A stretch of DNA of 13,680 bases, from assembly GCA_027488055.1 (NCBI GenBank), contig JAIYCK010000333.1:1-13680 (forward strand). Direction: 5' to 3'. Positions 7,711 to 13,680 of this stretch are shown here, one piece after another. Position 1 is the first letter of the stretch. Each line of letters opens with the position of its first letter. The notes under the pieces are model-generated. The model made no database searches and was not told where the DNA came from. It was given only the letters and a program-made list of their open reading frames with translations. Position numbers and translations under genes: made by a program. This stretch comes from Flavobacteriales bacterium (GTDB taxonomy: Bacteria > Bacteroidota > Bacteroidia > Flavobacteriales_D > Sanyastnellaceae).

Positions 7711-8753
7711 GGGTTGCTTATTTTTCTTTTGATGAAGCGCTGCGCCATTTGCATAGCTGGCCGTTCAAACCAATTGTATGAAATCATACTTGCAAAAAGA
7801 CAAATCACACAAGCCGTTGCAATCACGATAAACTCATTCCATTGCCAATTAAGCCATTTGAGGCTACCGACCAGGAGCATCCAAACCAATGGATGAAGCA
7901 TGTAAATACTGTAGCTCCAATCACCTAGCTTCACAAGGAATTGCTCCAGGGGAGACCACAACCGAATGTTCATTCGATACCACGACAATGCCAAAAGCAA
8001 TACGCATGATGTGAGGATCAAACGATTGAAACCGGTGACTAACCCAATGCGATCGCCCGCAATGGGGTAGAATATGAAACAAACTAAAGCCGCTGCCCCT
8101 AACAAAGGTGTTTTCCAATCAATGGGGCGCTGGTGCCAATGGAAATATCCAAAGGCGCTTCCTGCTATAAAGAACACACATTGGTTCAGCGGATGGATGT
8201 AGGTGTTCCAATAAGCGGCTAGGGAGGTAGTTGGGGTGAATGCGAAGAATACGAAGCACAAGATGGTCAGGGCTATTAAGATACGGCGCCACATGTTATT
8301 TGGATGGGACCAAATGGCCAATAAGGTGGGGAGCATGAGATAAAATACCCACTCGTTGCCAATGCTCCATGCCCCTGTGGCTATGCCACCATCATAATCG
8401 AATAAAGCGAATAGACCAGTCACATTGAGAATGATTTCAGATGCCGGGAATGCTTTTTTGCTAAGCAGTATGGTCATCACTGTGGCAAGGATAAATAAGG
8501 GCATGAGCCTGAAATAGCGCTTGACAAAAAACGATCGATAAGGAAACCACTTTGTTTGCTGTGCCTCTCCATATACATGGCCAAGAGCGATGCCACTGAT
8601 TACATAAAAAAGACTGACGCCATAGATACCAATACGGCCGAGGATAGAATCAGCGGGAAGTTCGCCAAATCGAAAACTCACAAAATGAAAAATCATAATG
8701 CCACAGGCTGCAATGCCTCTGAGTTGATCTATTTGGTAAAGCCTTGATTGCAT
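7707..8753 (-). CDS. Membrane acyltransferase, acyltransferase-3 (OafA/YrhL-like) family
   Basis: A multi-spanning inner membrane protein of 348 residues that would transfer an acyl group, commonly acetyl, to a sugar hydroxyl. The start reads MQSRLYQIDQLRGIAACGIM and contains the family's DxLRG motif and a conserved histidine (His23 in IMIFHF), followed by the basic FVKRYFRLMP segment and about ten hydrophobic helices. A longer reading from 8825 would overlap pseB by about 60 nt and add a non-family N-terminus, so the ATG at 8753, 11 nt after the pseB stop, is chosen. Its stop overlaps spsF as ATGA. The position between pseB and spsF is where pseC might be expected, but this protein has no aminotransferase features. 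The likely role is O-acylation of the nonulosonic acid or of its glycan. Confidence 0.85.
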   Translation of the reverse strand: MQSRLYQIDQLRGIAACGIMIFHFVSFRFGELPADSILGRIGIYGVSLFYVISGIALGHVYGEAQQTKWFPYRSFFVKRYFRLMPLFILATVMTILLSKKAFPASEIILNVTGLFALFDYDGGIATGAWSIGNEWVFYLMLPTLLAIWSHPNNMWRRILIALTILCFVFFAFTPTTSLAAYWNTYIHPLNQCVFFIAGSAFGYFHWHQRPIDWKTPLLGAAALVCFIFYPIAGDRIGLVTGFNRLILTSCVLLLALSWYRMNIRLWSPLEQFLVKLGDWSYSIYMLHPLVWMLLVGSLKWLNWQWNEFIVIATACVICLFASMISYNWFERPAMQMAQRFIKRKISNP

Positions 8754-8764
8754 GTGCGCAATAC

Positions 8765-9775
8765 TTAAATGTCGATCTGTAAATGCTGTCGCAGGAGATC
8801 CCGCATTTGATACACAGATACCCATTCTTCGTTGGTGCCGCTGTTATATTGGAATCCTGGTTGAACTTTTTTGGCTTTGAATTGCTCCACGAAATCACTC
8901 AATTTGAAGGTTGGGGTTTGAGGAAGAATGGCATAGTACTTACCCAAGTCATAGGTGGTGTAAGAATCAGACGAAGTGATCATTTCCTCATGTAGTTTTT
9001 CACCAGGTCGAATTCCAACTATTTCAGTAGTGCAATCAGGAGCAATCGCTTGTGCGACCTCCGTGATGCGATAGCTTGGAATTTTGGGAACAAAAATTTC
9101 GCCACCCCATGCCGAGTCCAAGGCATGAAGCACCATTTCTACACCTTCAGATAGGGAAATATTGAATCGCGTCATTTCAGGGTCCGTAATGGGCAAGGAT
9201 CCTGTTTTGCGTTGTTGCAAAAAGTAAGGAATCACCGAACCATTGCTGCCCATGACATTGCCATAACGCACTACACTGAATGTGCAATTGCGTTTGCCAC
9301 GTATGCCATTGGCAGCCACAAATAATTTATCGCTTACCAACTTGGTTGCGCCATATAAATTGATAGGCGCAGCCGCTTTGTCTGTGCTAAGGGCCACCAC
9401 ACGGCTCACTTCGGTTTCAAGGGCCGCGTTGATGACGTTTTCGGCACCCATCACGTTGGTTTTGACACATTCCATCGGGTTGTACTCCGCAATAGGAACG
9501 TGCTTCATGGCAGCGGCGTGGATCACATAGTCAATGTCGCGCATTGCACGCACCAAACGATCATAATCGCGCACATCACCTATGAAATAGCGCATTTGTG
9601 GATATTTGGAATGCGGATATTGCAGTCCCATTTGGTAGTGCTTTTGTTCATCCCGACTGAAAATGACCAATCGCTTGATACCGGGATAATGCTGCAGTAA
9701 ATGAGCGGTGAGCGCCACACCCAAAGAGCCAGTGCCGCCGGTAATAAGTATACTTTTTTGATTGAGATCCAACAT
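8765..9775 (-). CDS. pseB: UDP-N-acetylglucosamine 4,6-dehydratase (inverting) PseB
   Basis: PseB converts UDP-GlcNAc to the UDP-4-keto-6-deoxy-L-arabino-hexulose, the first committed step to pseudaminic acid. The 336 residues form an extended SDR: the NADP-binding glycine motif TGGTGSLG (residues 12-19), HAAAMKHVP, and the active site with Asp132 and Lys133 (STDKAAAP) and Tyr141 (YGATK). These are the same residues at the same numbers as in Helicobacter pylori FlaA1, the type inverting dehydratase. RYGNVMGSNGSVIP and IRPGEKLHEEM further support PseB over retaining dehydratases such as PglF or LegB. It is the first gene of the operon, with ATG at 9775 and a promoter element just upstream. The leader is very short. 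The next gene is not pseC but an acyltransferase. Confidence 0.95.
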   Translation of the reverse strand: MLDLNQKSILITGGTGSLGVALTAHLLQHYPGIKRLVIFSRDEQKHYQMGLQYPHSKYPQMRYFIGDVRDYDRLVRAMRDIDYVIHAAAMKHVPIAEYNPMECVKTNVMGAENVINAALETEVSRVVALSTDKAAAPINLYGATKLVSDKLFVAANGIRGKRNCTFSVVRYGNVMGSNGSVIPYFLQQRKTGSLPITDPEMTRFNISLSEGVEMVLHALDSAWGGEIFVPKIPSYRITEVAQAIAPDCTTEIVGIRPGEKLHEEMITSSDSYTTYDLGKYYAILPQTPTFKLSDFVEQFKAKKVQPGFQYNSGTNEEWVSVYQMRDLLRQHLQIDI

Positions 9776-9792
9776 ATAACTAGTAATTGGTA

Positions 9793-9819
9793 CAAACCTA
9801 ATTCAAAATCATCAATCAA
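9793..9819 (-). promoter_or_regulatory. Probable pseB operon promoter (TAGGTTTG with upstream TTG)
   Basis: On the minus strand, TAGGTTTG (9793-9800) is an exact TAnnTTTG -7 element ending 17 nt before the pseB ATG. A TTG at 9817-9819, within a T-run, sits 16 nt upstream of it, and another at 9824-9826 gives a 23-nt spacer; the usual range is about 17-23. The implied leader is only about 10-12 nt. The match to the Bacteroidota primary sigma consensus is among the best in the window. Confidence 0.55.
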
Positions 9820-9858
9820 AAAGCAATTGCCACATTCCTAGGGCTGACCGAAAGGCAG

Positions 9859-9866
9859 TATCTTTG
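9859..9866 (+). promoter_or_regulatory. Probable clpX promoter -7 element (TATCTTTG)
   Basis: TATCTTTG is an exact TAnnTTTG match, 125 nt upstream of the clpX ATG and divergent from the pseB promoter 58 nt to its left. The nearest upstream TTG (9827-9829) is about 29 nt away, too far for a good -33 element. A less perfect AATATTTG at 9948-9955, closer to clpX, is an alternative. The choice between them decides whether the mRNA carries a leader of about 120 or 30 nt. Confidence 0.4.
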
Positions 9867-9875
9867 ACTCCCATG

Positions 9876-9896
9876 AACGATCGAAAGAGGGTCGTT
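9876..9896 (+). other. Hairpin at the predicted 5' end of the clpX mRNA
   Basis: The 7-bp stem AACGATC / GGTCGTT (9876-9882 with 9890-9896, one G-U pair) encloses a 7-nt loop, GAAAGAG. It begins about 10 nt after the TATCTTTG element, so it would lie at the very 5' end of the transcript. No U-tract follows, so it is not an intrinsic terminator. It could stabilise the mRNA or be a chance fold. Confidence 0.3.
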
Positions 9897-9991
9897 TTGA
9901 ACTTTCAATTCAATTTGGCGTTAGAGATCCAACACCTTTGCAATAGCAATATTTGGATTGTAAATGCCCAAAGAATAAAATTTAATGTAGT

Positions 9992-11224
9992 ATGTCGAAA
10001 GAAATTGCATGTTCCTTTTGTGGTCGTAAGAAGTCAGATGTGACCTTGCTTATCGCGGGCATTAGTGGACATATATGTGATGAGTGCGCAGTACAGGCGG
10101 GCTCGATCATTCAAGAAGAAGTCAAATCGAATAAGAAAGGCGCATTGGATGATATATCCTATAAGCTCCAAAAACCGAATGAAATAAAGACCTATCTCGA
10201 TGATTTTGTCATCGGTCAGGATGAGGCAAAAAAGTTCCTAAGCGTGGCGGTTTACAATCACTATAAACGTCTTGCATCACGCGGAAAAACCAATAATGAC
10301 GGTGTTGAAATCGATAAGAGCAATATCATTTTGGTAGGCGAGACAGGGACAGGTAAAACCTTGTTGGCCAAAACCATTGCGAAATTGCTCAAAGTGCCAT
10401 TTGCCATAGCCGATGCGACTGTTTTGACGGAAGCGGGTTATGTAGGTGAGGATGTCGAAAGTATCTTATCTCGGTTGTTGCAGGATGCAGATTACGATGT
10501 GTCTAAGGCACAGCGCGGGATTGTTTTCATTGATGAAATCGATAAGATTGCACGCAAAAGTGATAATCCGAGTATCACCCGCGATGTATCGGGAGAGGGT
10601 GTGCAGCAAGCATTGCTCAAATTATTGGAAGGCAGTATTGTCAATGTGCCACCGCAAGGCGGGCGCAAGCATCCTGAGCAAAAGATGATTCAAGTGGATA
10701 CCCGAGACATATTGTTCATTTGTGGTGGCGCATTTGATGGCATCGTTACCCACATCGAACGACGCGTAAATACGGCCTCCATTGGATTTTCTAGTTCGCA
10801 AGGTCGTCTGAATCAAGATAATTTGCTCCAGTTTATTTCGCCACTCGATCTCAAGCGCTTCGGTTTGATTCCCGAACTGATCGGTCGATTTCCGGTACTC
10901 ACGCATTTGGATCCGTTGGACGAACATACCTTGCGTCGAATTCTTACCGAGCCCAAAAATGCGTTGATCAAACAATACGTCAAGCTCTTTGAAATGGACG
11001 AGATCAAATTGAGTTTTGACAAGAAGGCCTTGGATTTCATGGTTGAAAAGGCCATAGAATACAAACTCGGGGCGCGCGGACTGCGTGGTATCTGCGAGGC
11101 AATTCTCACCGATGCCATGTACGATTTACCATCCAATGGAAAGGAGAAGGAATTGAAAGTGACTTTGCAATATGCCAAAGACAAATTCGCACACAGTAAA
11201 ATGAGTCAGCTGAAGGTGGCTTAA
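9992..11224 (+). CDS. clpX: ATP-dependent protease ATPase subunit ClpX
   Basis: ClpX is the hexameric AAA+ unfoldase that feeds tagged proteins into ClpP in the cytoplasm. The 410 residues are full length. The N-terminal zinc domain has Cys7, Cys10, Cys29 and Cys32. Walker A is GETGTGKT (116-123), Walker B ends FIDEID (Glu182), the pore loop is GYVGED, the RKH loop is GGRKHPEQ, and sensor 2 is GARGLR. The ClpP-docking IGF tripeptide is at 264-266, so partnership with ClpP is expected. The GETGTGKT and ARKSDNPSITRDVSGEG segments are of the Bacteroidota kind. The ATG at 9992 places CxxC at the normal distance from the N-terminus. No clpP lies next to it: the upstream neighbour is the divergent pseB. 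Transcription probably ends at the hairpin at 11338-11364. Confidence 0.97.
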   Translation: MSKEIACSFCGRKKSDVTLLIAGISGHICDECAVQAGSIIQEEVKSNKKGALDDISYKLQKPNEIKTYLDDFVIGQDEAKKFLSVAVYNHYKRLASRGKTNNDGVEIDKSNIILVGETGTGKTLLAKTIAKLLKVPFAIADATVLTEAGYVGEDVESILSRLLQDADYDVSKAQRGIVFIDEIDKIARKSDNPSITRDVSGEGVQQALLKLLEGSIVNVPPQGGRKHPEQKMIQVDTRDILFICGGAFDGIVTHIERRVNTASIGFSSSQGRLNQDNLLQFISPLDLKRFGLIPELIGRFPVLTHLDPLDEHTLRRILTEPKNALIKQYVKLFEMDEIKLSFDKKALDFMVEKAIEYKLGARGLRGICEAILTDAMYDLPSNGKEKELKVTLQYAKDKFAHSKMSQLKVA

Positions 11225-11286
11225 ATTTGAATGTGGGAAAAAAAAGGCGATTTGTTTATAATCTCGAAAGGACTATGATACGCATC

Positions 11287-11302
11287 AATGGAGCGCTCCA
11301 TT
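11287..11302. repeat. Perfect 16-bp palindrome, operator-like
   Basis: AATGGAGCGCTCCATT is its own reverse complement over all 16 bases. It lies 62 nt after the clpX stop, and its last base is the first base of a TAAGTTTG promoter element. By arithmetic, an exact 16-bp palindrome is expected about once in 65,000 positions at even composition. It may be a repressor-binding dyad or a small RNA hairpin. No T-tract follows, so it is not a terminator by itself. Confidence 0.5.
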
Positions 11303-11309
11303 AAGTTTG
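11302..11309 (+). promoter_or_regulatory. Candidate -7 element (TAAGTTTG) in the clpX-mutS spacer
   Basis: Exact TAnnTTTG match directly abutting the palindrome. No TTG lies at the usual -33 distance. A transcript from here would start near 11315 and meet the terminator at 11338-11364, giving an RNA of only about 50-55 nt, or it might read through into mutS. Confidence 0.3.
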
Positions 11310-11337
11310 TACTGAAACGATTTTTACATGACTGAAG

Positions 11338-11373
11338 CTGCCGACTTCCGCAAGGAAGCGGCAGTTTTAGTTT
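11338..11373 (+). terminator. Rho-independent terminator downstream of clpX
   Basis: CTGCCG, a bulged A, then CTTCC pairs with GGAAG and CGGCAG around a GCAA (GNRA-type) tetraloop. This is an 11-bp GC-rich stem (11338-11364) followed immediately by TTTTAGTTT. It lies 113 nt after the clpX stop and before the mutS promoter element, so it separates the two genes into different transcripts. Direction is plus only, since no A-rich tract immediately flanks the left side. Confidence 0.85.
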
Positions 11374-11408
11374 ATCAAAAGACCACATGAGACGCGATGC
11401 GAAGTGCG

Positions 11409-11416
11409 TACTTTTG
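11409..11416 (+). promoter_or_regulatory. Probable mutS promoter -7 element (TACTTTTG)
   Basis: Exact TAnnTTTG match ending 17 nt before the mutS ATG, downstream of the clpX terminator. No clear TTG is present at -33. The implied leader is about 10-12 nt, the same geometry as at pseB. Confidence 0.45.
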
Positions 11417-11433
11417 ATCATCTCAATTTAGGA

Positions 11434-13680
11434 ATGGAACAACAGGAAACATCCCCTTTACAAGGTGCATCAGCAGTGGTGGAGACTCCGCTGATGAAAC
11501 AATACAATGCGATCAAGGTGAAATATCCCGATGCGTTGTTGCTTTTTCGCGTCGGTGATTTTTATGAAACCTTTGGGGAAGACGCTGTCCGTGCATCAGG
11601 TATTTTGGGCATAGTACTGACCAAGCGAAAAAATGGCGCAGCCGCTTATATCGAATTGGCTGGTTTTCCTCACCATTCTTTGGATACCTATTTGCCCAAG
11701 TTGGTCAAAGCAGGTAATAGGGTCGCGATTTGCGATCAATTGGAAGATCCAAAATTGACCAAAAAAATTGTCAAGCGTGGCATAACTGAATTAGTCACTC
11801 CGGGGGTTTCTTACAATGATAAGACGTACGACAGTGGAGCCAATCAGTTTTTGGCGGCCGTGCACATCCATCAAAAACAAGCAGGTCTCGCACTGCTCGA
11901 TATTTCAACTGGTGAATTTCTGACCGCTCAGGGCACGCCAGACTATATTGACAAGCTGCTGCAAACCTTCAAGCCAAGTGAGGTACTTTATAAAAAAACC
12001 GATGATCGCCTTTTTAAGGAAACATTTGGCGAGGGTTTCTATACATTTCGATTGGATGACTGGGTCTTTACGCCTGACTTTGCAAATGAGATATTGAATA
12101 AGCATTTTGGCACCAAATCCCTCAAAGGTTTTGGTGTGGACCAATTGCAATGGGGGATTTTGGCATGTGGAGCGGTCTTGCATTATTTGGCTGAAACCAG
12201 ACACGATAAGCTGGATCACATCAGTCACATAGCGCGCATTGAAGAAGATAAATATGTATGGTTGGATAAATTTACCATCCGAAATCTTGAACTGATTGAT
12301 AGCCCGAATGATCATTCGGTGACATTATTAAATGTAATAGATCAAACGGTGGTGCCAATGGGCAGTCGATTGCTGCGCAGATGGGTGGTTTTGCCAAGCA
12401 AGGAATTGCATGTAATACATCGCAGGCAGTCGCAAGTTGAATATTTTGTGCACCAGCAAGACCAGATGGAACAACTGCGCACCGATCTCAAGCGAGTAGG
12501 GGATCTGGAGCGTTTGATTGGAAAGGTCGCTGTAGCACGCATCAATCCGAGAGAAATGGCCCAGATGCAACGAGCATTGGAATCGATCGAGGCCATTCAG
12601 GAGCAACTAACCTTATCTACGAATGCAGATATTCTTGCTATTCGGGATCAACTCAATCCATGTTTCGATCTATGCACCCGTCTGCGCCGGGAATTGCATG
12701 CTGATCCACCCTTGGCCCTCCACAAAGGCCCCGTGATCGCGGATGGAGTGGATGCTGATTTGGATGAATTGCGCGGATTAGCGACCGATGGCAAAGATGT
12801 ATTACAGCGCATTCAAGAAAGAGAAAGCGAGCGCACAGGCATACCTTCTTTGAAGATTTCGTTTAACAATGTGTTCGGTTATTATTTGGAGGTCAGGCAT
12901 GCGCACAAAGACAAGGTACCGGCCGATTGGATACGCAAACAAACACTGACACAAGCGGAACGATACATCACCGAAGAATTAAAAGAATACGAACAGAAGA
13001 TATTAGGCGCTGAAGAAAAAATCGCGAGCATTGAATTCCGATTGTTCAATGAACTTATTGGCGCGGTGAGTGAGTATACTGCAACAATTCAACTCAATGC
13101 GGGATTGCTAGCTCATTTGGATTGTGTATTGTCACTCGCGTTGACTGCTGTGCGTTACAATTATGTAAAACCGCAGGTGAACGATGGCCTCGAACTAAAG
13201 ATCATTGAAGGTCGACATCCTGTGATCGAACGATGCCTGAAACCGGGAGAGGCCTATGTGAGCAATGACGTATACCTCGACAGTGAGTCGCATCAGATGA
13301 TGATGATCACTGGTCCCAATATGTCTGGTAAGTCTGCAGTCTTGCGACAAACAGCCATCATTGTCCTTATGGCACAAATGGGGGGATTCGTTCCTGCGCG
13401 GGCTGCCGATATCGGACTAGTGGACAAAGTTTTCACACGCGTGGGTGCAAGTGACAATATTGCGAGCGGTGAATCGACCTTCATGGTTGAAATGAATGAA
13501 ACAGCGAGTATTCTCAATAACTTGAGCAATCGCTCACTCATCTTGCTTGATGAGATTGGGCGAGGTACTTCAACATACGATGGCATTAGCATAGCCTGGG
13601 CCATCGCTGAATATTTACATGAGCATCCAAGATACAAGGCCAAGACCTTATTCGCAACGCACTATCATGAGCTCAATGAA
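11434..13680 (+). CDS. mutS: DNA mismatch repair protein MutS (3' end outside window)
   Basis: MutS recognises mismatches and signals repair through MutL. From the ATG at 11434 the frame stays open for 749 codons to the last base of the window, so the C-terminus is cut off. The mismatch-reading Phe43-Tyr44-Glu45 lies in GDFYETF in the N-terminal domain I. Domains II and III follow, then the clamp segment (FGYYLEV, near 485). The ATPase has Walker A GPNMSGKS (627-634), signature SGESTFMVEM, Walker B LILLDEIGRG (Asp706, Glu707) and the H-loop ATHYHEL (741-747). All motifs are intact. The presence of the FYE motif marks MutS1 rather than MutS2. The ATG gives MEQQETSPLQG before the conserved TPLMKQYNAIK, and no Shine-Dalgarno sequence precedes it at normal spacing. 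Confidence 0.97.
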   Translation, partial: MEQQETSPLQGASAVVETPLMKQYNAIKVKYPDALLLFRVGDFYETFGEDAVRASGILGIVLTKRKNGAAAYIELAGFPHHSLDTYLPKLVKAGNRVAICDQLEDPKLTKKIVKRGITELVTPGVSYNDKTYDSGANQFLAAVHIHQKQAGLALLDISTGEFLTAQGTPDYIDKLLQTFKPSEVLYKKTDDRLFKETFGEGFYTFRLDDWVFTPDFANEILNKHFGTKSLKGFGVDQLQWGILACGAVLHYLAETRHDKLDHISHIARIEEDKYVWLDKFTIRNLELIDSPNDHSVTLLNVIDQTVVPMGSRLLRRWVVLPSKELHVIHRRQSQVEYFVHQQDQMEQLRTDLKRVGDLERLIGKVAVARINPREMAQMQRALESIEAIQEQLTLSTNADILAIRDQLNPCFDLCTRLRRELHADPPLALHKGPVIADGVDADLDELRGLATDGKDVLQRIQERESERTGIPSLKISFNNVFGYYLEVRHAHKDKVPADWIRKQTLTQAERYITEELKEYEQKILGAEEKIASIEFRLFNELIGAVSEYTATIQLNAGLLAHLDCVLSLALTAVRYNYVKPQVNDGLELKIIEGRHPVIERCLKPGEAYVSNDVYLDSESHQMMMITGPNMSGKSAVLRQTAIIVLMAQMGGFVPARAADIGLVDKVFTRVGASDNIASGESTFMVEMNETASILNNLSNRSLILLDEIGRGTSTYDGISIAWAIAEYLHEHPRYKAKTLFATHYHELNE

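Larger units (their letters stand above)
2058..9775 (-). other. Pseudaminic-type nonulosonic acid biosynthesis and export locus
   Basis: Seven genes on the minus strand run pseB, acyltransferase, spsF-like, phyH-like, pseG-pseH fusion, pseI, wzx-like. Established Pse synthesis uses PseB, PseC, PseH, PseG, PseI and PseF. Here all steps except the PseC aminotransferase have a candidate, with SpsF in place of PseF. Junctions between the first five genes are 11 nt, an ATGA overlap, 4 nt and an ATGA overlap, which indicates one operon with coupled translation. The last two genes follow after gaps of 81 and 79 nt. No glycosyltransferase was seen, so the acceptor (O-antigen, capsule, or a protein glycan) is unknown. 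Confidence 0.8.

Noticed and set aside
2058..9775. Legionaminic or sialic acid locus instead of pseudaminic acid
   Set aside because: The dehydratase has the inverting FlaA1/PseB active site at D132, K133, Y141, and the hydrolase is PseG rather than a hydrolysing epimerase of the NeuC/LegG type.
9837..9842. CCTAGG palindrome in the pseB-clpX spacer
   Set aside because: A six-base palindrome is too common to carry meaning, and it does not align with either promoter element.
9873..10082. Short plus-strand reading frame starting at the ATG just after TATCTTTG
   Set aside because: It runs out of frame into clpX, has no recognisable domain and its composition looks like non-coding leader. The segment is better read as the clpX leader.
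11221..11421. 66-codon minus-strand reading frame in the clpX-mutS spacer
   Set aside because: It runs straight through the palindrome and the terminator hairpin and shows no family resemblance.

Overview
The window looks like chromosomal DNA of a Bacteroidota bacterium, possibly Flavobacteriales-like, of moderate GC. Three things point there. The ClpX and MutS motifs are of the Bacteroidota kind. Start codons have no convincing Shine-Dalgarno sequence at normal spacing. The TAnnTTTG (-7) promoter element typical of this phylum appears upstream of four genes and once more between clpX and mutS. The species cannot be named from the sequence alone. No tRNA, rRNA, insertion sequence, CRISPR array or prophage gene was seen.

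Layout. Positions 1-2069 (+) hold the 3' part of an AddB-like helicase/nuclease. Positions 2058-9775 (-) hold a seven-gene nonulosonic (pseudaminic) acid locus, transcribed in the order pseB, membrane O-acyltransferase, SpsF-type cytidylyltransferase, Fe(II)/2-oxoglutarate (PhyH) dioxygenase, pseG fused to a PseH-like acetyltransferase, pseI, and a Wzx-like flippase. The flippase ends tail to tail with the nuclease, overlapping it by 12 nt. Positions 9776-9991 are a divergent promoter region. clpX (+) follows at 9992-11224. The 209-nt clpX-mutS spacer holds a perfect palindrome, a promoter element, a strong terminator and the mutS promoter element. mutS (+) begins at 11434 and runs off the right edge.

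How the genes work together. PseB makes the 4-keto sugar from UDP-GlcNAc. PseC, the next enzyme, is not in the window. The GNAT half of the fusion would acetylate the 4-amino sugar, the PseG half would remove UDP, PseI would condense the product with phosphoenolpyruvate, and the SpsF-like enzyme would make the CMP sugar. The acyltransferase and the dioxygenase have no place in the canonical pathway and probably decorate the sugar or a glycan carrying it. The flippase would export a lipid-linked glycan. Tight spacing (11 nt, ATGA overlap, 4 nt, ATGA overlap) ties the first five genes into one transcript. pseI and the flippase follow after gaps of 81 and 79 nt, and the flippase may have its own promoter. 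The most unusual elements are the dioxygenase in the operon, the PseG-PseH fusion, the SpsF-for-PseF replacement, the absent pseC, and a Cys-to-Asp change at the fourth iron-sulfur ligand position of the nuclease.
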